Origin: Tamarix chinensis
Lineage: Eukaryota; Streptophyta; Magnoliopsida; Caryophyllales; Tamaricaceae
Length of the DNA stretch: 64,000 nucleotides
NCBI GenBank assembly: GCA_030549775.1
Contig: CM060177.1
Coordinates: 56,546,638-56,610,637 of the forward strand
Reading direction: 5' to 3'
Within the stretch, counting starts at the first letter, position 1; each line of letters opens with the position of its first letter. The notes under the pieces were generated by a model. The model was not told the origin of the DNA and made no database searches. It was given only the letters and a program-made list of their open reading frames with translations. Below are positions 12,961 to 22,930 of the stretch, in pieces. Made by a program: the position numbers and the translations under genes.

Positions 12961-15900
12961 GCCTCCATAATAAGACATAAGTAATATTAAATAATAAGAT
13001 AAGGATATTTGATAAATTAGTGAGTATCATAAGAACATGGCATAATATAGGGTTAGATGGATAATTAAGGGTGTGATATGTTGTTTATCTCACATTTATG
13101 CAAGAGGTGCCTTAATCATTAATTATGCATGGTAATGTGTGTTGGATGTTATAGAAGGACATGTTAAGGTTAAGTGTTCCATGATCCTTTGATGTAGATT
13201 ACCAAACTCTAAGACCGTATTATGATTATGATATGATAACCCTTTAAGGCATATGAATAAATGGAAAGGAATTCTGAAATGGAAATGGATGATATAGGAT
13301 TGTCTTAGGGGTTTCTTTAAGATGATATAGATAACCATATGAATAATTATTTCTTAATAATAATAGAAACAAATGGAAATGATTAATATGTGGTTATTGT
13401 ATTTCTAGTGGTCACCTTAATTAAGACACTAATAATTAAAGTGGAAGACCTAGTGAAATGCCCCGAAAATTTCTAATTCTAAATATTATATTTAAATGAG
13501 GTTTTATCATAAAGATTAATTAAATAAATTATTTTAATTAAAATAAAAGAAAATTTATTAGGGAAAATCCAGAATAAATTTATAAGTATTTTAATTAGGA
13601 GGAATTTGGGTATTTTAGCTAATTAAAGATTTTAATTTGGGAATTAATTGAATAAATTATTTTATTTATAATAAGAATGAGAAAATAGTTTTAATTTAAT
13701 AATAATTTTATAAATAATTGAATTGGAAGAAAATTTGGGTGTTTTGCTAATTAAAATGGAATTTATGGAAAATATTTTAAATATCCTAATTTAGCCTAAA
13801 AAGGGATTTAAATATTATTTTATTTAAATATTATTATTTTTAAATATCCTAAATATTCAGATTAATTTAATTGGCCCTAATCTAATTATTTTTTTCTCCT
13901 TTCCTTTTTCCCTTTTTTCTTTTTCTTTCTTCCTTTTTCCTTTTCTTTTTCTTTCTTTTTCTTCTTTTCCTTTTTCCTCTTCTTCTCGCCGAACTGGGCC
14001 AGCTCGCGGCCCAGTCTTCCTTTTCTTCTTCCTCTTCAGCCCAGCCCGCGCGACGTCCTTCGTCCAACTCTGCCGCGCCGCGTTTTGGCTCCATTTACAC
14101 CGAAACGCGTCGTCTCACTTAAACGCACCCTCGACTCGTGCCCGAACCGCCCGGTTCTCCCCTTTTCTTTCCCCGGCCGACCCGACCGCCTCCCTTCCTT
14201 CTTCATTCTTCCTCCCTTCTCCTCCGTCGACGATGGTGCAATCCCGGCATCGTCAATGGCATCTCTAGATACGATGATTAATACCGGCCGTTTCTTGCCT
14301 CATTGTCTTCCTCTTAATTCCAGGAATAAATTGGAATAATTATTCGACATTATCTCTCGCCCGTTTCCTCTCCCCAACGCCGCGAACCTTCGACCGAAAC
14401 TAAGGAATCGTCGGCCGTTTTCTAGCGCCGACCACCCAAATCTTCGCAGCTAATAACTTCCTGCCTACCTCCAAAACCCTATTATACCATCTACCATCTA
14501 TAAAAAGCCTGATTGTAGGAGTTGTGGAAGATTTTTCTTTCCCGAAACCCTCAGCGAGGACTGCCATCATCAAGACTTTAGATGCCTCTTTCACCTCCGT
14601 TAGCCAACTTCAGCGCCACCTCCGCATGCCAAATTCTTTCCTGCAACATCCTCTAGTTAACCAAATTATTTTCAACTTTCGATTCTTCTTATACGAGCCT
14701 CAATAACCATGCAAAGTTGGATGCTCGTTTCGCCGGAATTTTGACCCCGAAGCCTTAAACCGCCTTCCACCGCCGTGCTCCGCCACCTTTGGCTGCACCA
14801 CCACCATCATTTTGTCCCTCTCCTCCTGGGCAACAATAAACACCTCTTATATCACCTCAATTCTCCCTATCTTTTTCCCAACATCCATCTTTCTCTTTGT
14901 TCTTCTCTTTTTCCGGCCACCGCCGCCGCCGCCTTGAACCACCGCCGGTGCCACCTATCCCCACCAGCTTAAGGTTGAACCCTAGACCCTGTCAACCATT
15001 TTCCATAATTTATTTCAAATATTTGCATATAATTACCATTATTATTATTCTTAATATGTTTTATTATTAGAAATAAAATTTATGTTGAATTGTACTTGCA
15101 GGGTGGAGAGTGATAATAAAATAATTTTATTGTTAGTTTCGAATTTTAAGTTATTAATTGAATTATTATAGGATTATTATCATTCTTCTTCTTCTTCTTC
15201 TTATTATTAATATTATAATTATTAGAATAATTATTATTAACGTTTTATTATTTATTCTGGAAAATCTTAGGCCCTAACTTTGTATTAACATTTACACTTA
15301 TTTATTTGAGTATTATTATTTCTACTGTTCTTATAACCATTAATAATAATATTATCATTATCTTTATTATTTTAATATTATTATATATGTTATTAATTTT
15401 ATTATTAATATTAAATAAATGGTAAGTCATTAGTTATTTGAAAACTTATATGTTATTGTTATTGTTATTATTATTATTATTGTTATTATTTATATTCTCA
15501 TTGATATTAGTTTTATTATCCTTGATATTATTATATTAGTATCATTATTATTATTAGGGTAAAATCTTTAACCCTATATTATCAAGGTTTATAATATCCC
15601 TATTATTTTTATGTCTTTAGCAAAGTTAGAATTTTGTTAAGGTTATTATTTGGTCAAAGCCCTAAGGAGGCGTAGGAACGTGCTCCAAGACCGGTGTCGT
15701 TTCAGGTAAGGGGTACTAAGGCCTTTTATGTGCTAATGTGCATTGTGTGCCCCGTATGCTATGCATTCTATGTCTATGATTATTAATTATACCGTATATG
15801 ATATGACATGGAGTTGAAGTATGTTTTCGTATGGCATATGTATTATTTGTGTATGACCCTGTAAGACATGCATGTGAGGATGTTGATATGATTTTATGTG

Positions 15901-16049
15901 GGAGAAAGGATGGAAAAGGAGGATGGAGAAAGAAGTTGATTAAGGAATGTGAGTTGACCTAAGTATTCCATTGATTCATGAGTAAAGGAATAAAATGGAG
16001 AATTTTAGGGTTTCGTGTGTGAGAATCTGATTTATGATTTTTGAGGTTT

Positions 16050-16410
16050 TGTATGAAGAATATAATTTATGGTTTTATATGGGGAAGTTTAATTCATGGT
16101 TTTGTATGGTTTTGTGGGAGACAATATAATTTATGATGTTATATGGGGAAATTGAATTTATGGTTTGTTAGGGAGAATCTAATTTAAGACGTTATTTGGG
16201 GAGAATGTAATTTATGACATTATATGGGAGAACCTAATTTATGATTTGATTGGGAGAATCTAATTTAGGATTTGTTTGGGGGGAATCCAATTAATCCAAA
16301 TTATGGTTTTGCTTGGGAGATTCTAATTTATGATTTTATGTGGGAGAATCTAACTTATAGTCTTGTATGGGAGAATATAATTTGTGGTTATAAAAGGGGA
16401 GAATCTAATC
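16050..16410 (+). repeat. 27-bp minisatellite (GGGAGAATCTAATTTATGG unit)
   Basis: About 13 imperfect copies of a unit near 27 bp starting GGGAGAATCTAATTTATGG. The same array is at 34565-34815 in the second young giant LTR. The unit length is a multiple of three, so it leaves short repeated-peptide frames, but these do not extend and are not conserved between the two copies. Confidence 0.88.
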
Positions 16411-17089
16411 AATTGTATTATGTGGAAAAATCTTTGGGTTTTATATGATTTGAATCTTTGTGTTGGTATGGATTGAATTTAGGGTTTTGTGTGAATGAAT
16501 CTTTGGGTTGTATATGGTTTGAACTTAGGGTTTGGTAAGGATGGATACTTAGTTTGGTATGGATGAATCTTTGGGTTTTATATGGTTTGAATCTAGGGTT
16601 TGGTATGAATGAATCTTTGGGTTATGTGGAATGAATTTAGGGTTTTGTATGATGAGATTTTGGGTTTTGCATAATGGTTAATGGTTGTATGGTGATATTA
16701 GGGTTTGCATGGAAGTTAATAATTGCATGGGATGTGTAAAGTTTATATGAGAGTGAAGTTTACGTATGGAACGCTGATTTGGGATTTGAGGAAAGTAATG
16801 TAAGTGTTGTTTGGGTGATTGAACATTTGAAGGGAAAATAGTGCGTGGAGCATTATATGGGTACGTAGGAAACCGAGCTAGGGTTTGTGTGGATAATTAG
16901 GGTTTGGTGCAACTGCTTAGGGTTTTTGCGGTATCAGGTGTTTTTTGGTGATTAAAGTGGAGTCATGAGGATGGAATTTATGAGTTACAATGTGTGAAGT
17001 GTTAAAGGAGTGATTCATGCATGTCTAGGGTGAAAGCCGCTGAATAAAATACTTAAGACACTAATTATTTAAAGTGGAAGATCGTTGAG

Positions 17090-17450
17090 ACGGGACCAAC
17101 CGATCCACCGGTTTGGAATAGTGGTTAGGGTTGTTACCCTATGTGTGACCGATCCACCGACTATAATAGTGGTTAGGGCATGATGTCCTATACGTAACCG
17201 ATCCACCAATTATAATAGTGGGGGTTCCCGAGCTCAACAACCGCAAACCAGAATTTTGCTAAAATGCCTAAAAGATACTAATTACTTACAGTGGAACGCC
17301 ATGCGAGTCGGAGCCAACCGATACACCGGTTAGGAATAGTGGTTAGGACGCGTAGTCCTATGTGTATCCGATCCACCGGCTATAATAGTGGTTAGGGTAT
17401 GATACCCTATGTGCCTCCGATCCACCGGCTATAATAGTAGGGGCTTCTGT
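17090..17450 (+). repeat. CCGATCCACCGG..ATAATAGTGG box and hairpin array
   Basis: Two sets of three boxes. Each box is CCGATCCACCGG, a few bases, then ATAATAGTGG. Within a set the boxes repeat about every 57 bp and the spacer holds a small inverted repeat: 17127-17140 AGGGTTGTTACCCT, 17175-17189 AGGGCATGATGTCCT, 17345-17359 AGGACGCGTAGTCCT, 17394-17408 AGGGTATGATACCCT. The stems differ in sequence but still pair. A third set is in the tandem copy (18266-18280 and 18315-18329). Function unknown; see findings. Confidence 0.85.
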
Positions 17451-19064
17451 ACTCGCATGGATTTGATATAAAGCTTGGTATGTATCGACTTTCGATAAAG
17501 AGATTAATTAAGTAATTAATCCGGACTATAATTGGACCTTTGTACGTTTACCTAAATTGTTCATATACCTTTATGTTGTTATGTTGGATTATGCCCTGTT
17601 ATTAATCTGCATGGATTATGTGCTTATGTGTCGGCCTTAGTGCTCGGTTACCTTACTCAGTACGTAGCGTACTGATCACCCTTTTCATGGGTGCTGCTCA
17701 TTCCCACGAGTAGTATGCCCTTCTGGTTTGTGCAGGTGGGCGAGATATCAGTTGGGGCTGAGTGTTGAGCGTGTTTGGCTCAAGTTCGAGAGTGTCGTGG
17801 CCGTATTTCAGCCTTTATGTAATTTTATTTCCTACTATTATTTCTTTGTATTGGAGTATTTATCCTCTTTGATTTCGCACTCTGATTTCTATTTTATTAC
17901 GTTTATAAATGTTTATGCGTACTCTGATTTTAAGGTATGATCTTTCGAGTTCTTTTATGAACTGTTGATTTGAATTTAATGTAAATCTTTTCTTTAGCCT
18001 TAGCACTTGGTACTGGAACGGTCGGAGAGAACTGGTCTAGTACTAAGTGTGGCGGTAACATTTCCAAAATTCACGGGTTTTAAGTATTTCTATTATAGTT
18101 GCTTCCGCTTTCAAAAAAAAAGTAGGGAATTTTGGGGTGTTACAGTTCCCGAGCTCAACAACCGCAAACCAGAATTTTGCTAAAATGCCTAAAAGATACT
18201 AATTACTTACAGTGGAACACCATGCGAGTCGGAGCCAACCGATCCACCGGTTAGGAATAGTGGTTAGGACGCGTAGTCCTATGTGTATCCGATCCACCGG
18301 CTATAATAGTGGTTAGGGTATGATACCCTATGTGCCTCCGATCCACCGGCTATAATAGTGGGGGCTTCTGTACTCGCATGGATTTGATATAAAGCTTGGT
18401 ATATATCGACTTTCAATAAAGAGATTAATTAAGTAATTAATCCGGACTATAATTGGACCTTTGTACGTTTACCTAAATTGTTCATATACCTTTATGTTGT
18501 TATGTTGGATTATGCCCTGTTATTAATCTGCATGGATTATGTGCTTATGTGTCGGCCTTAGTGCTCGGTTACCTTACTCAGTACGTAGCGTACTGATCAC
18601 CCTTTTCATGGGTGCTGCTCATTCCCACGAGTATTATGCCCTTCTAGTTTGTGCAGGGGCGAGATATCAGTTGGGGCTGAGTGTTGAGAGTGTTTGGCTC
18701 AAGTTCGAGAGTGTCGTGGCCGTATTTCAGCCTTTATGTAATTTTATTTCCTACTATTATTTCTTTGTATTGGAGTATTTATCCTCTTTGATTTCGCACT
18801 CTGATTTTTATTTTATTACGTTTATAAACGTTTATGCGTACTCTGATTTTAAGGTATGATCTTTCGAGTTCTTTTATGAACTGTTGATTTGAATTTAATG
18901 TAAATCTTTTCTTTAGCCTTAGCACTTGGTACTGGAACGGTCGGAGAGAACTGGTCTAGTACTAAGTGTGGCGGTAACATTTCCAAAATTCACGGGTTTT
19001 AAGTATTTCTATTATAATTGCTTCCACTTTCAAAAAAAAAAGTAGGGAATTTTGGGGTGTTACA
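17224..19064 (+). repeat. 921-bp tandem duplication of the LTR 3' end
   Basis: 17224-18144 and 18145-19064 are direct copies, both starting GTTCCCGAGCTCAAC and both ending with the LTR terminus TGTTACA. By eye about 13 differences in 921 positions, so near 98.6% identical. Short open frames inside each copy are the same non-coding sequence seen twice. The second young giant LTR (31838-36771) lacks the duplication. Confidence 0.93.
17658..17674 (+). other. Perfect 7-bp hairpin CAGTACG-TAG-CGTACTG
   Basis: Lies in the conserved stretch CTCGGTTACCTTACTCAG..GATCACCC about 470 bases before the first LTR terminus. Identical copies are at 18579-18595 and 36218-36234; an older copy on the minus strand near 29805-29825 has paired changes. 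It is the most conserved segment among the giant LTRs here. The role is unknown; an RNA structure in the retroelement transcript is an inference. Confidence 0.75.
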
Positions 19065-20791
19065 CCTAGAGATTGGGAATGGTGGATCTTTATGGGTCCC
19101 TATCTTAAAGATATGGTTTAGCCCACGATTATTCTTGTATTTGTTGGTGTGCCTTAGTGCCCTAGCTAGGTCCTACATCTTACTCTATCTAGCTCTACAA
19201 ACCTATTTAGGGGGTATGCATACTTATGGATTAGGTGTCATTGTCGGTAGGGTACTATGTGTCCTCGTGCACTAGTGTGAATAGGGTACTTTTGCATCCT
19301 TGGATTGATGGTTGAAGGGTACTATATTACTTGTATGCGCCAATATAACCGATGTACCTTTTCACCTCCGAGTTCTTGATCTCCCTCTTGAGTTAAATAA
19401 ATGGACTTGTTGTGCTAATTAAATAGAAAATACTATTCATGTAAAGTGGGAGATTATTGAGCCAGACCCAGATGGATTATATTATATGTACCAGTCCGCT
19501 GGTTATAATAGTGGTAGGGAGCGCTTTGCCCTAGAAGATGTATATGTGTACCGAGCCACTAGTCATAATAGTGGTTAGATGTGTGTTGCCCTGGAGTGTA
19601 TTTTGGTCCCCCGGCTATAATAGTGGGGGATCCTGAGTTCAATTAACCAAATCTTAGATATTAATAATCATGGAAAGAAACTAATCAGTTATAATGCATC
19701 ACCATGTGAGTCGGGCCTGACCAATCCACCAGCGATAATAGTGGCTAGGAGTATTTCACCATAGAAACTAGTCCACTAGTAAATAATAATGGCCAGGTGC
19801 ATTTTGCCGTGGGTGTTTCCTATCCACCGGTTATAATAATAGGTTTCCACACTCACATGGATATAATTCGAGAGATGATGTTGAATGATGTTTCATTAAT
19901 GGCTTAAGACCAAAAGTGTCACTTTCATCCTCATGATCTATTAATATGATATAAGTATGGCCTTGGTGCTTACCACTCTTGGTAAGTGCTAGAGATGTTA
20001 AGTAAATGGAATGTGTATTGTACAATTCTTATTGGATGATGTGTGTAATGGTTCTTACATAGCTATGATCATTTATATGCTTGCATATGATCTTGTATTT
20101 ACTTCTGTTTAAGTATAATGTGCTGCATATAGGCCCTACCTTTTAGTTCAGTATGTAAGGTTACTCAGTACTATAGCATAGAAGGATTTTTTATGTCGGC
20201 CCCTGCCTATTCAATGGGTAGTGTCCCTTACAAGTTCGTTATAGGTGCTATTCAAGGTGGTATCGAGTAAGAGCGTGATGATTGTCCGAAAAAATTTTAA
20301 GGTTTCTCTTTAAATCTTGCTATTTCCTTATTTAAGGATTTTATTTTTATAATCCCCAACAGTGGGTTTTTATCTTCTATAATGTCTTTACCATGCTATT
20401 CTTATTTAAACAAAAGTTGTATTTGAGTAGATTGTATTTTTCTCTTTTAGCCTTAGCACTTGGTACTAGAATAATAGGAGGAAACTGATCTGGTACTAAG
20501 TGTGCCAGAAATATCATCAAAATTTAAGGTTTTTGCTTCCTCTAATTTTTAAATAAAACAAAATTTTTTAGTAGTGAATTTTTGAGATGTTACATTAACG
20601 ATTTGGGAATTTATTTAACTAAAAAATTATGATAAAAATAATCATATATTTATTTTAGTTTGTTAAATAATCCTATCTAGTTTTATAAATCAAAGGTCCA
20701 CAAAATAATCAAATTAATGATTTAAGATTAAAATTTTCCAAAATAAGGTATTTAAATTTAAGATTTTAAAAATAAAGGGTATTACATAAAT

Positions 20792-22040
20792 ACATATTAA
20801 TCAATTTTTTCTCTCATTGAATTTTTTTAGACCTTAACATATAGGCAACTTGTCACTGGGAGACTACTTAATTGGTTTCATTAGAGTTGTTAGGTTTTTA
20901 AAGATCATATGGTTTTGACTCTTATTACATAGATAATTACTCTTAAGATTTCTCATAAGACTAGTTTGTAAATTAATTTTAGAGGATTATTTTTCAACTT
21001 ATATTATCTTAGTACAAGCAAGGTCCTAGATATGGGGGATAAAATTTCAAAGAAAAATAGAGATTAGATGACCTAAGTGCCTTTTTCCTCCTTCCCCCTT
21101 TTCCTCACTCTTCTTTGATAGTTAGAATGGCTCGATTCAAGCCCTAGATAATCTTCTACATACTCCATTGAGACCCTCTCTTGTACTTGTCCCTTTCCCT
21201 TTTTATGCTACACTTTTAGGCTTGATACCCAAGACACCCTTTACCTTGCCACTTTAGTTAATAAGTTAACTTTCCCTTTAATTTTACCTCTAATCCCCCC
21301 GAAACTAGGAAGTAAGGTTTCAAAATATATATCCCTCATGCTTCATTTTACACCAAAATTACTGCCTATGTATTGAGATACCACTACTCATTTCTCTCTT
21401 TCATCTGCCCTCAAAATCCCTTTATTTTTATACACCTTGTGTTTCTTTCTCCATTTTTCCTTCTAATATTCTACTTATCCAACCTTCCTCTAATACTTTT
21501 TCTAGTATCTTGGGTTTCTTAAACAAAATGGAGTTAGCCTTAGGGAAAGTTTGAGGGATTGATTTATGCCTATTAGTCTTTCTAAATTTTTTGGAGCTTA
21601 GATGCTACCTAACTTTCTTTCTAATTCCTAATTTTTTGTTTAACTTTTATAATATTTTAAGAGGTTTAGGTAAGTTTATTATGTTTTTCTCTAAGGTCTA
21701 TGGGTTTTAAGGATTTTTCATGATTAAAGGAAACCATTGTCCTCCATATCTTCTGTGGGAAATGGTATGTGTGGTTGAGTGTTTACCTTACATTTCAATG
21801 AAAGCATGAGATTCATGTGTAAACATATGTTTTGAGCATGTGAAGGCTTAAAAATATGAAAATATGATAGAAAAGCATGATACAAGATCTTATATGCATA
21901 TATATGAAGCTTAACCTTGTAAATTTGATGGTTTGAAGTTGAGTTTGAGCACGAGAAACAATTATGCAACTTCTAATATGATTTTCATAGAACATTATGT
22001 TTAAATATGGATTATTGAAGAAGTAGTATGATCTTTTATT
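20792..22040. other. Unassigned AT-rich DNA
   Basis: No gene. The part at 21080-21480 has pyrimidine-rich text resembling the C/T blocks of LTR families here, so it is probably another decayed LTR in plus orientation, but I could not find its ends. Confidence 0.4.
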
Positions 22041-22930
22041 CCTTATGTTTAAATGAATAGGGTTGGAGCATTGATGAAACCTCAGTAGGAATCGAAGAAA
22101 CGCTAGCCAAAATGTATACAAAGATATGATCGGGGAACCCAATCTTGATCAGCCAGTGATATAACACCAAAGGAAGATCAAATTATTCAGGAATCTATTG
22201 AAAATCAGTGGCAGATTGAGTTTATCAATAGAGAAGAAGTAGATTCAACGAGGAAGAAAAGTCGAGAGAGAGAGAGAGAGAGAGCACAACCAGAGAGAAA
22301 ATGAAAGATTCGAAATCAATATTCCAGAATTAGTAATGAGTATCGTCCCCTTTACACGACATACTCATATATCACATACATTGTTATGCTCAATTGGGCT
22401 TCGAGATTGCCAGGCCCAATTATATCCCTACAACCCATATTTACATAACAAAAATTGGGGTGGTGCTGGATTATTTATTCAACCCACTTACAATTAGCTA
22501 TAACTAACACAAAAATTAAGGAATAAAATAATCTTATTTCCCATCAGCTAATTTATCTAGCTACTTGTAGAAATTAAAGGTTGTATAGGAAACAATCTTA
22601 CTAACCCAATTATGGGCCCCGGGTGGCTGCCTATGTGGCCTACTTAATTCGGCTAGCTTCAATTCCGACGATTGCATCATATGGGAATACAATAATTTTC
22701 CCTAACTATGTGAACACAATTGGACTCAGTTTATCCATCAAAAATCAACACAAAAAAATAATCAATCACGGTAACCAGTAGCAAAACATTCAATCACAGC
22801 AGCCAGTAGCATCCAACATTCAGTCACAACAATCAGCAGCATCCAACAATCCATTCCAGCAACCTGTGTCCCTTATCACTTCCCCTAATTAATCACAATT
22901 TATATTATAATGATCAACAAAAATATCCAG
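22041..22930. other. Unassigned insertion-like stretch
   Basis: Composition differs from both sides: a (GA)n tract at 22264-22284, GGGCCCCGGGTGG near 22615, and a short tandem at 22775-22865 built on CAGCAGCATCCAACA. The text looks like the leader of a retroelement (GA-rich tract, many CAAT/CAACC words), but I see no recognisable protein or terminus. Confidence 0.3.
22264..22284. repeat. (GA)n microsatellite
   Basis: About ten GA units. Confidence 0.95.

Larger units (their letters stand above)
13454..19064 (+). mobile_element. Inner giant solo LTR with perfect TSD
   Basis: Starts TGAAATGCCCCGAAAATT at 13454 and ends GGGGTGTTACA at 19064, flanked by CCTAG on both sides (13449-13453 and 19065-19069). 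The two termini are imperfect inverted repeats. Length 5611 bp, of which 921 bp is a tandem copy of the 3' end. In order: AT-rich head (13480-13880), pyrimidine-rich GC-richer block (13890-14980), TTA-rich block (15020-15600), 27-bp minisatellite (16050-16410), TTTGGGTT-rich stretch (16420-16960), hairpin/box array (17090-17450), GGTTACC..GTACTG hairpin, and the tail with CTTAGCACTTGGTACTGG. No protein-coding potential and no internal domain, so I read it as a solo LTR and not a non-autonomous element with its own body. It is the youngest layer of the nest. Confidence 0.85.
9855..20594 (+). mobile_element. Middle giant solo LTR, inserted in the outer one
   Basis: Begins CGTAATACCC at 9855 (the first base of the expected TG is changed) and ends GAGATGTTACA at 20594. 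Flanks are TTAAG (9850-9854) and TTAAC (20595-20599), 4 of 5 bases matching. Its own sequence is 9855-13453 plus 19070-20594, about 5.1 kb. 13455 and 19065 rejoin perfectly across the inner insertion: the text ending GGAAGACCTAG continues as AGATTGGGAATGG, which matches the reverse complement of the outer copy near 5455-5485. It has the family plan: AT-rich head, pyrimidine-rich block 10150-11160, tandem repeat 11705-12960, old AATAGTGG boxes 19490-19850 and the CTTAGCACTTGGTACTAG tail near 20450. Non-coding. Confidence 0.8.
4092..20786 (-). mobile_element. Outer giant solo LTR, split by later insertions
   Basis: On the plus strand it begins TGTAACACCCC at 4092 and ends GGGTATTACA at 20786; read on its own (minus) strand it starts TGTAATACCC and ends GGGGTGTTACA. 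Flanking 5-mers are TAAAG (4087-4091) and TAAAT (20787-20791), a TSD with 4 of 5 bases matching. Its own sequence is 4092-9854 plus 20600-20786, about 5.95 kb including the solo LTR at 6790-7752; the rest is the middle element. In element order it holds an AT-rich head, a pyrimidine-rich block, a degenerate short-period tandem repeat, old CCACCGG..AATAGTGG boxes (about 4880-5060), a tail with the CTTAGCACTTAGTATTGG motif (4190-4215) and the terminus. No coding capacity. The pairing of the distant ends depends on recognising the middle insertion. Orientation and family match the other giant LTRs here. Confidence 0.78.

Noticed and set aside
17090..17450. CRISPR-like look of the regular box array
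   Set aside because: Boxes are imperfect, spacers are themselves related and palindromic, there are only three units per set, the context is a plant retroelement, and no cas genes exist.
17728..18859. Two similar plus-strand frames at 17728-17940 and 18539-18859
   Set aside because: They are the same non-coding LTR segment seen twice because of the 921-bp duplication. The frame is shifted or stopped in the homologous copy at 36290-36503.
13454..19064. DNA transposon with terminal inverted repeats
   Set aside because: Termini TGAAATGCCCC / GGGGTGTTACA are inverted only over a short stretch, as in LTRs. The 5-bp TSD, TG..CA ends, and linkage of the family to a chromovirus pol fit a solo LTR better.
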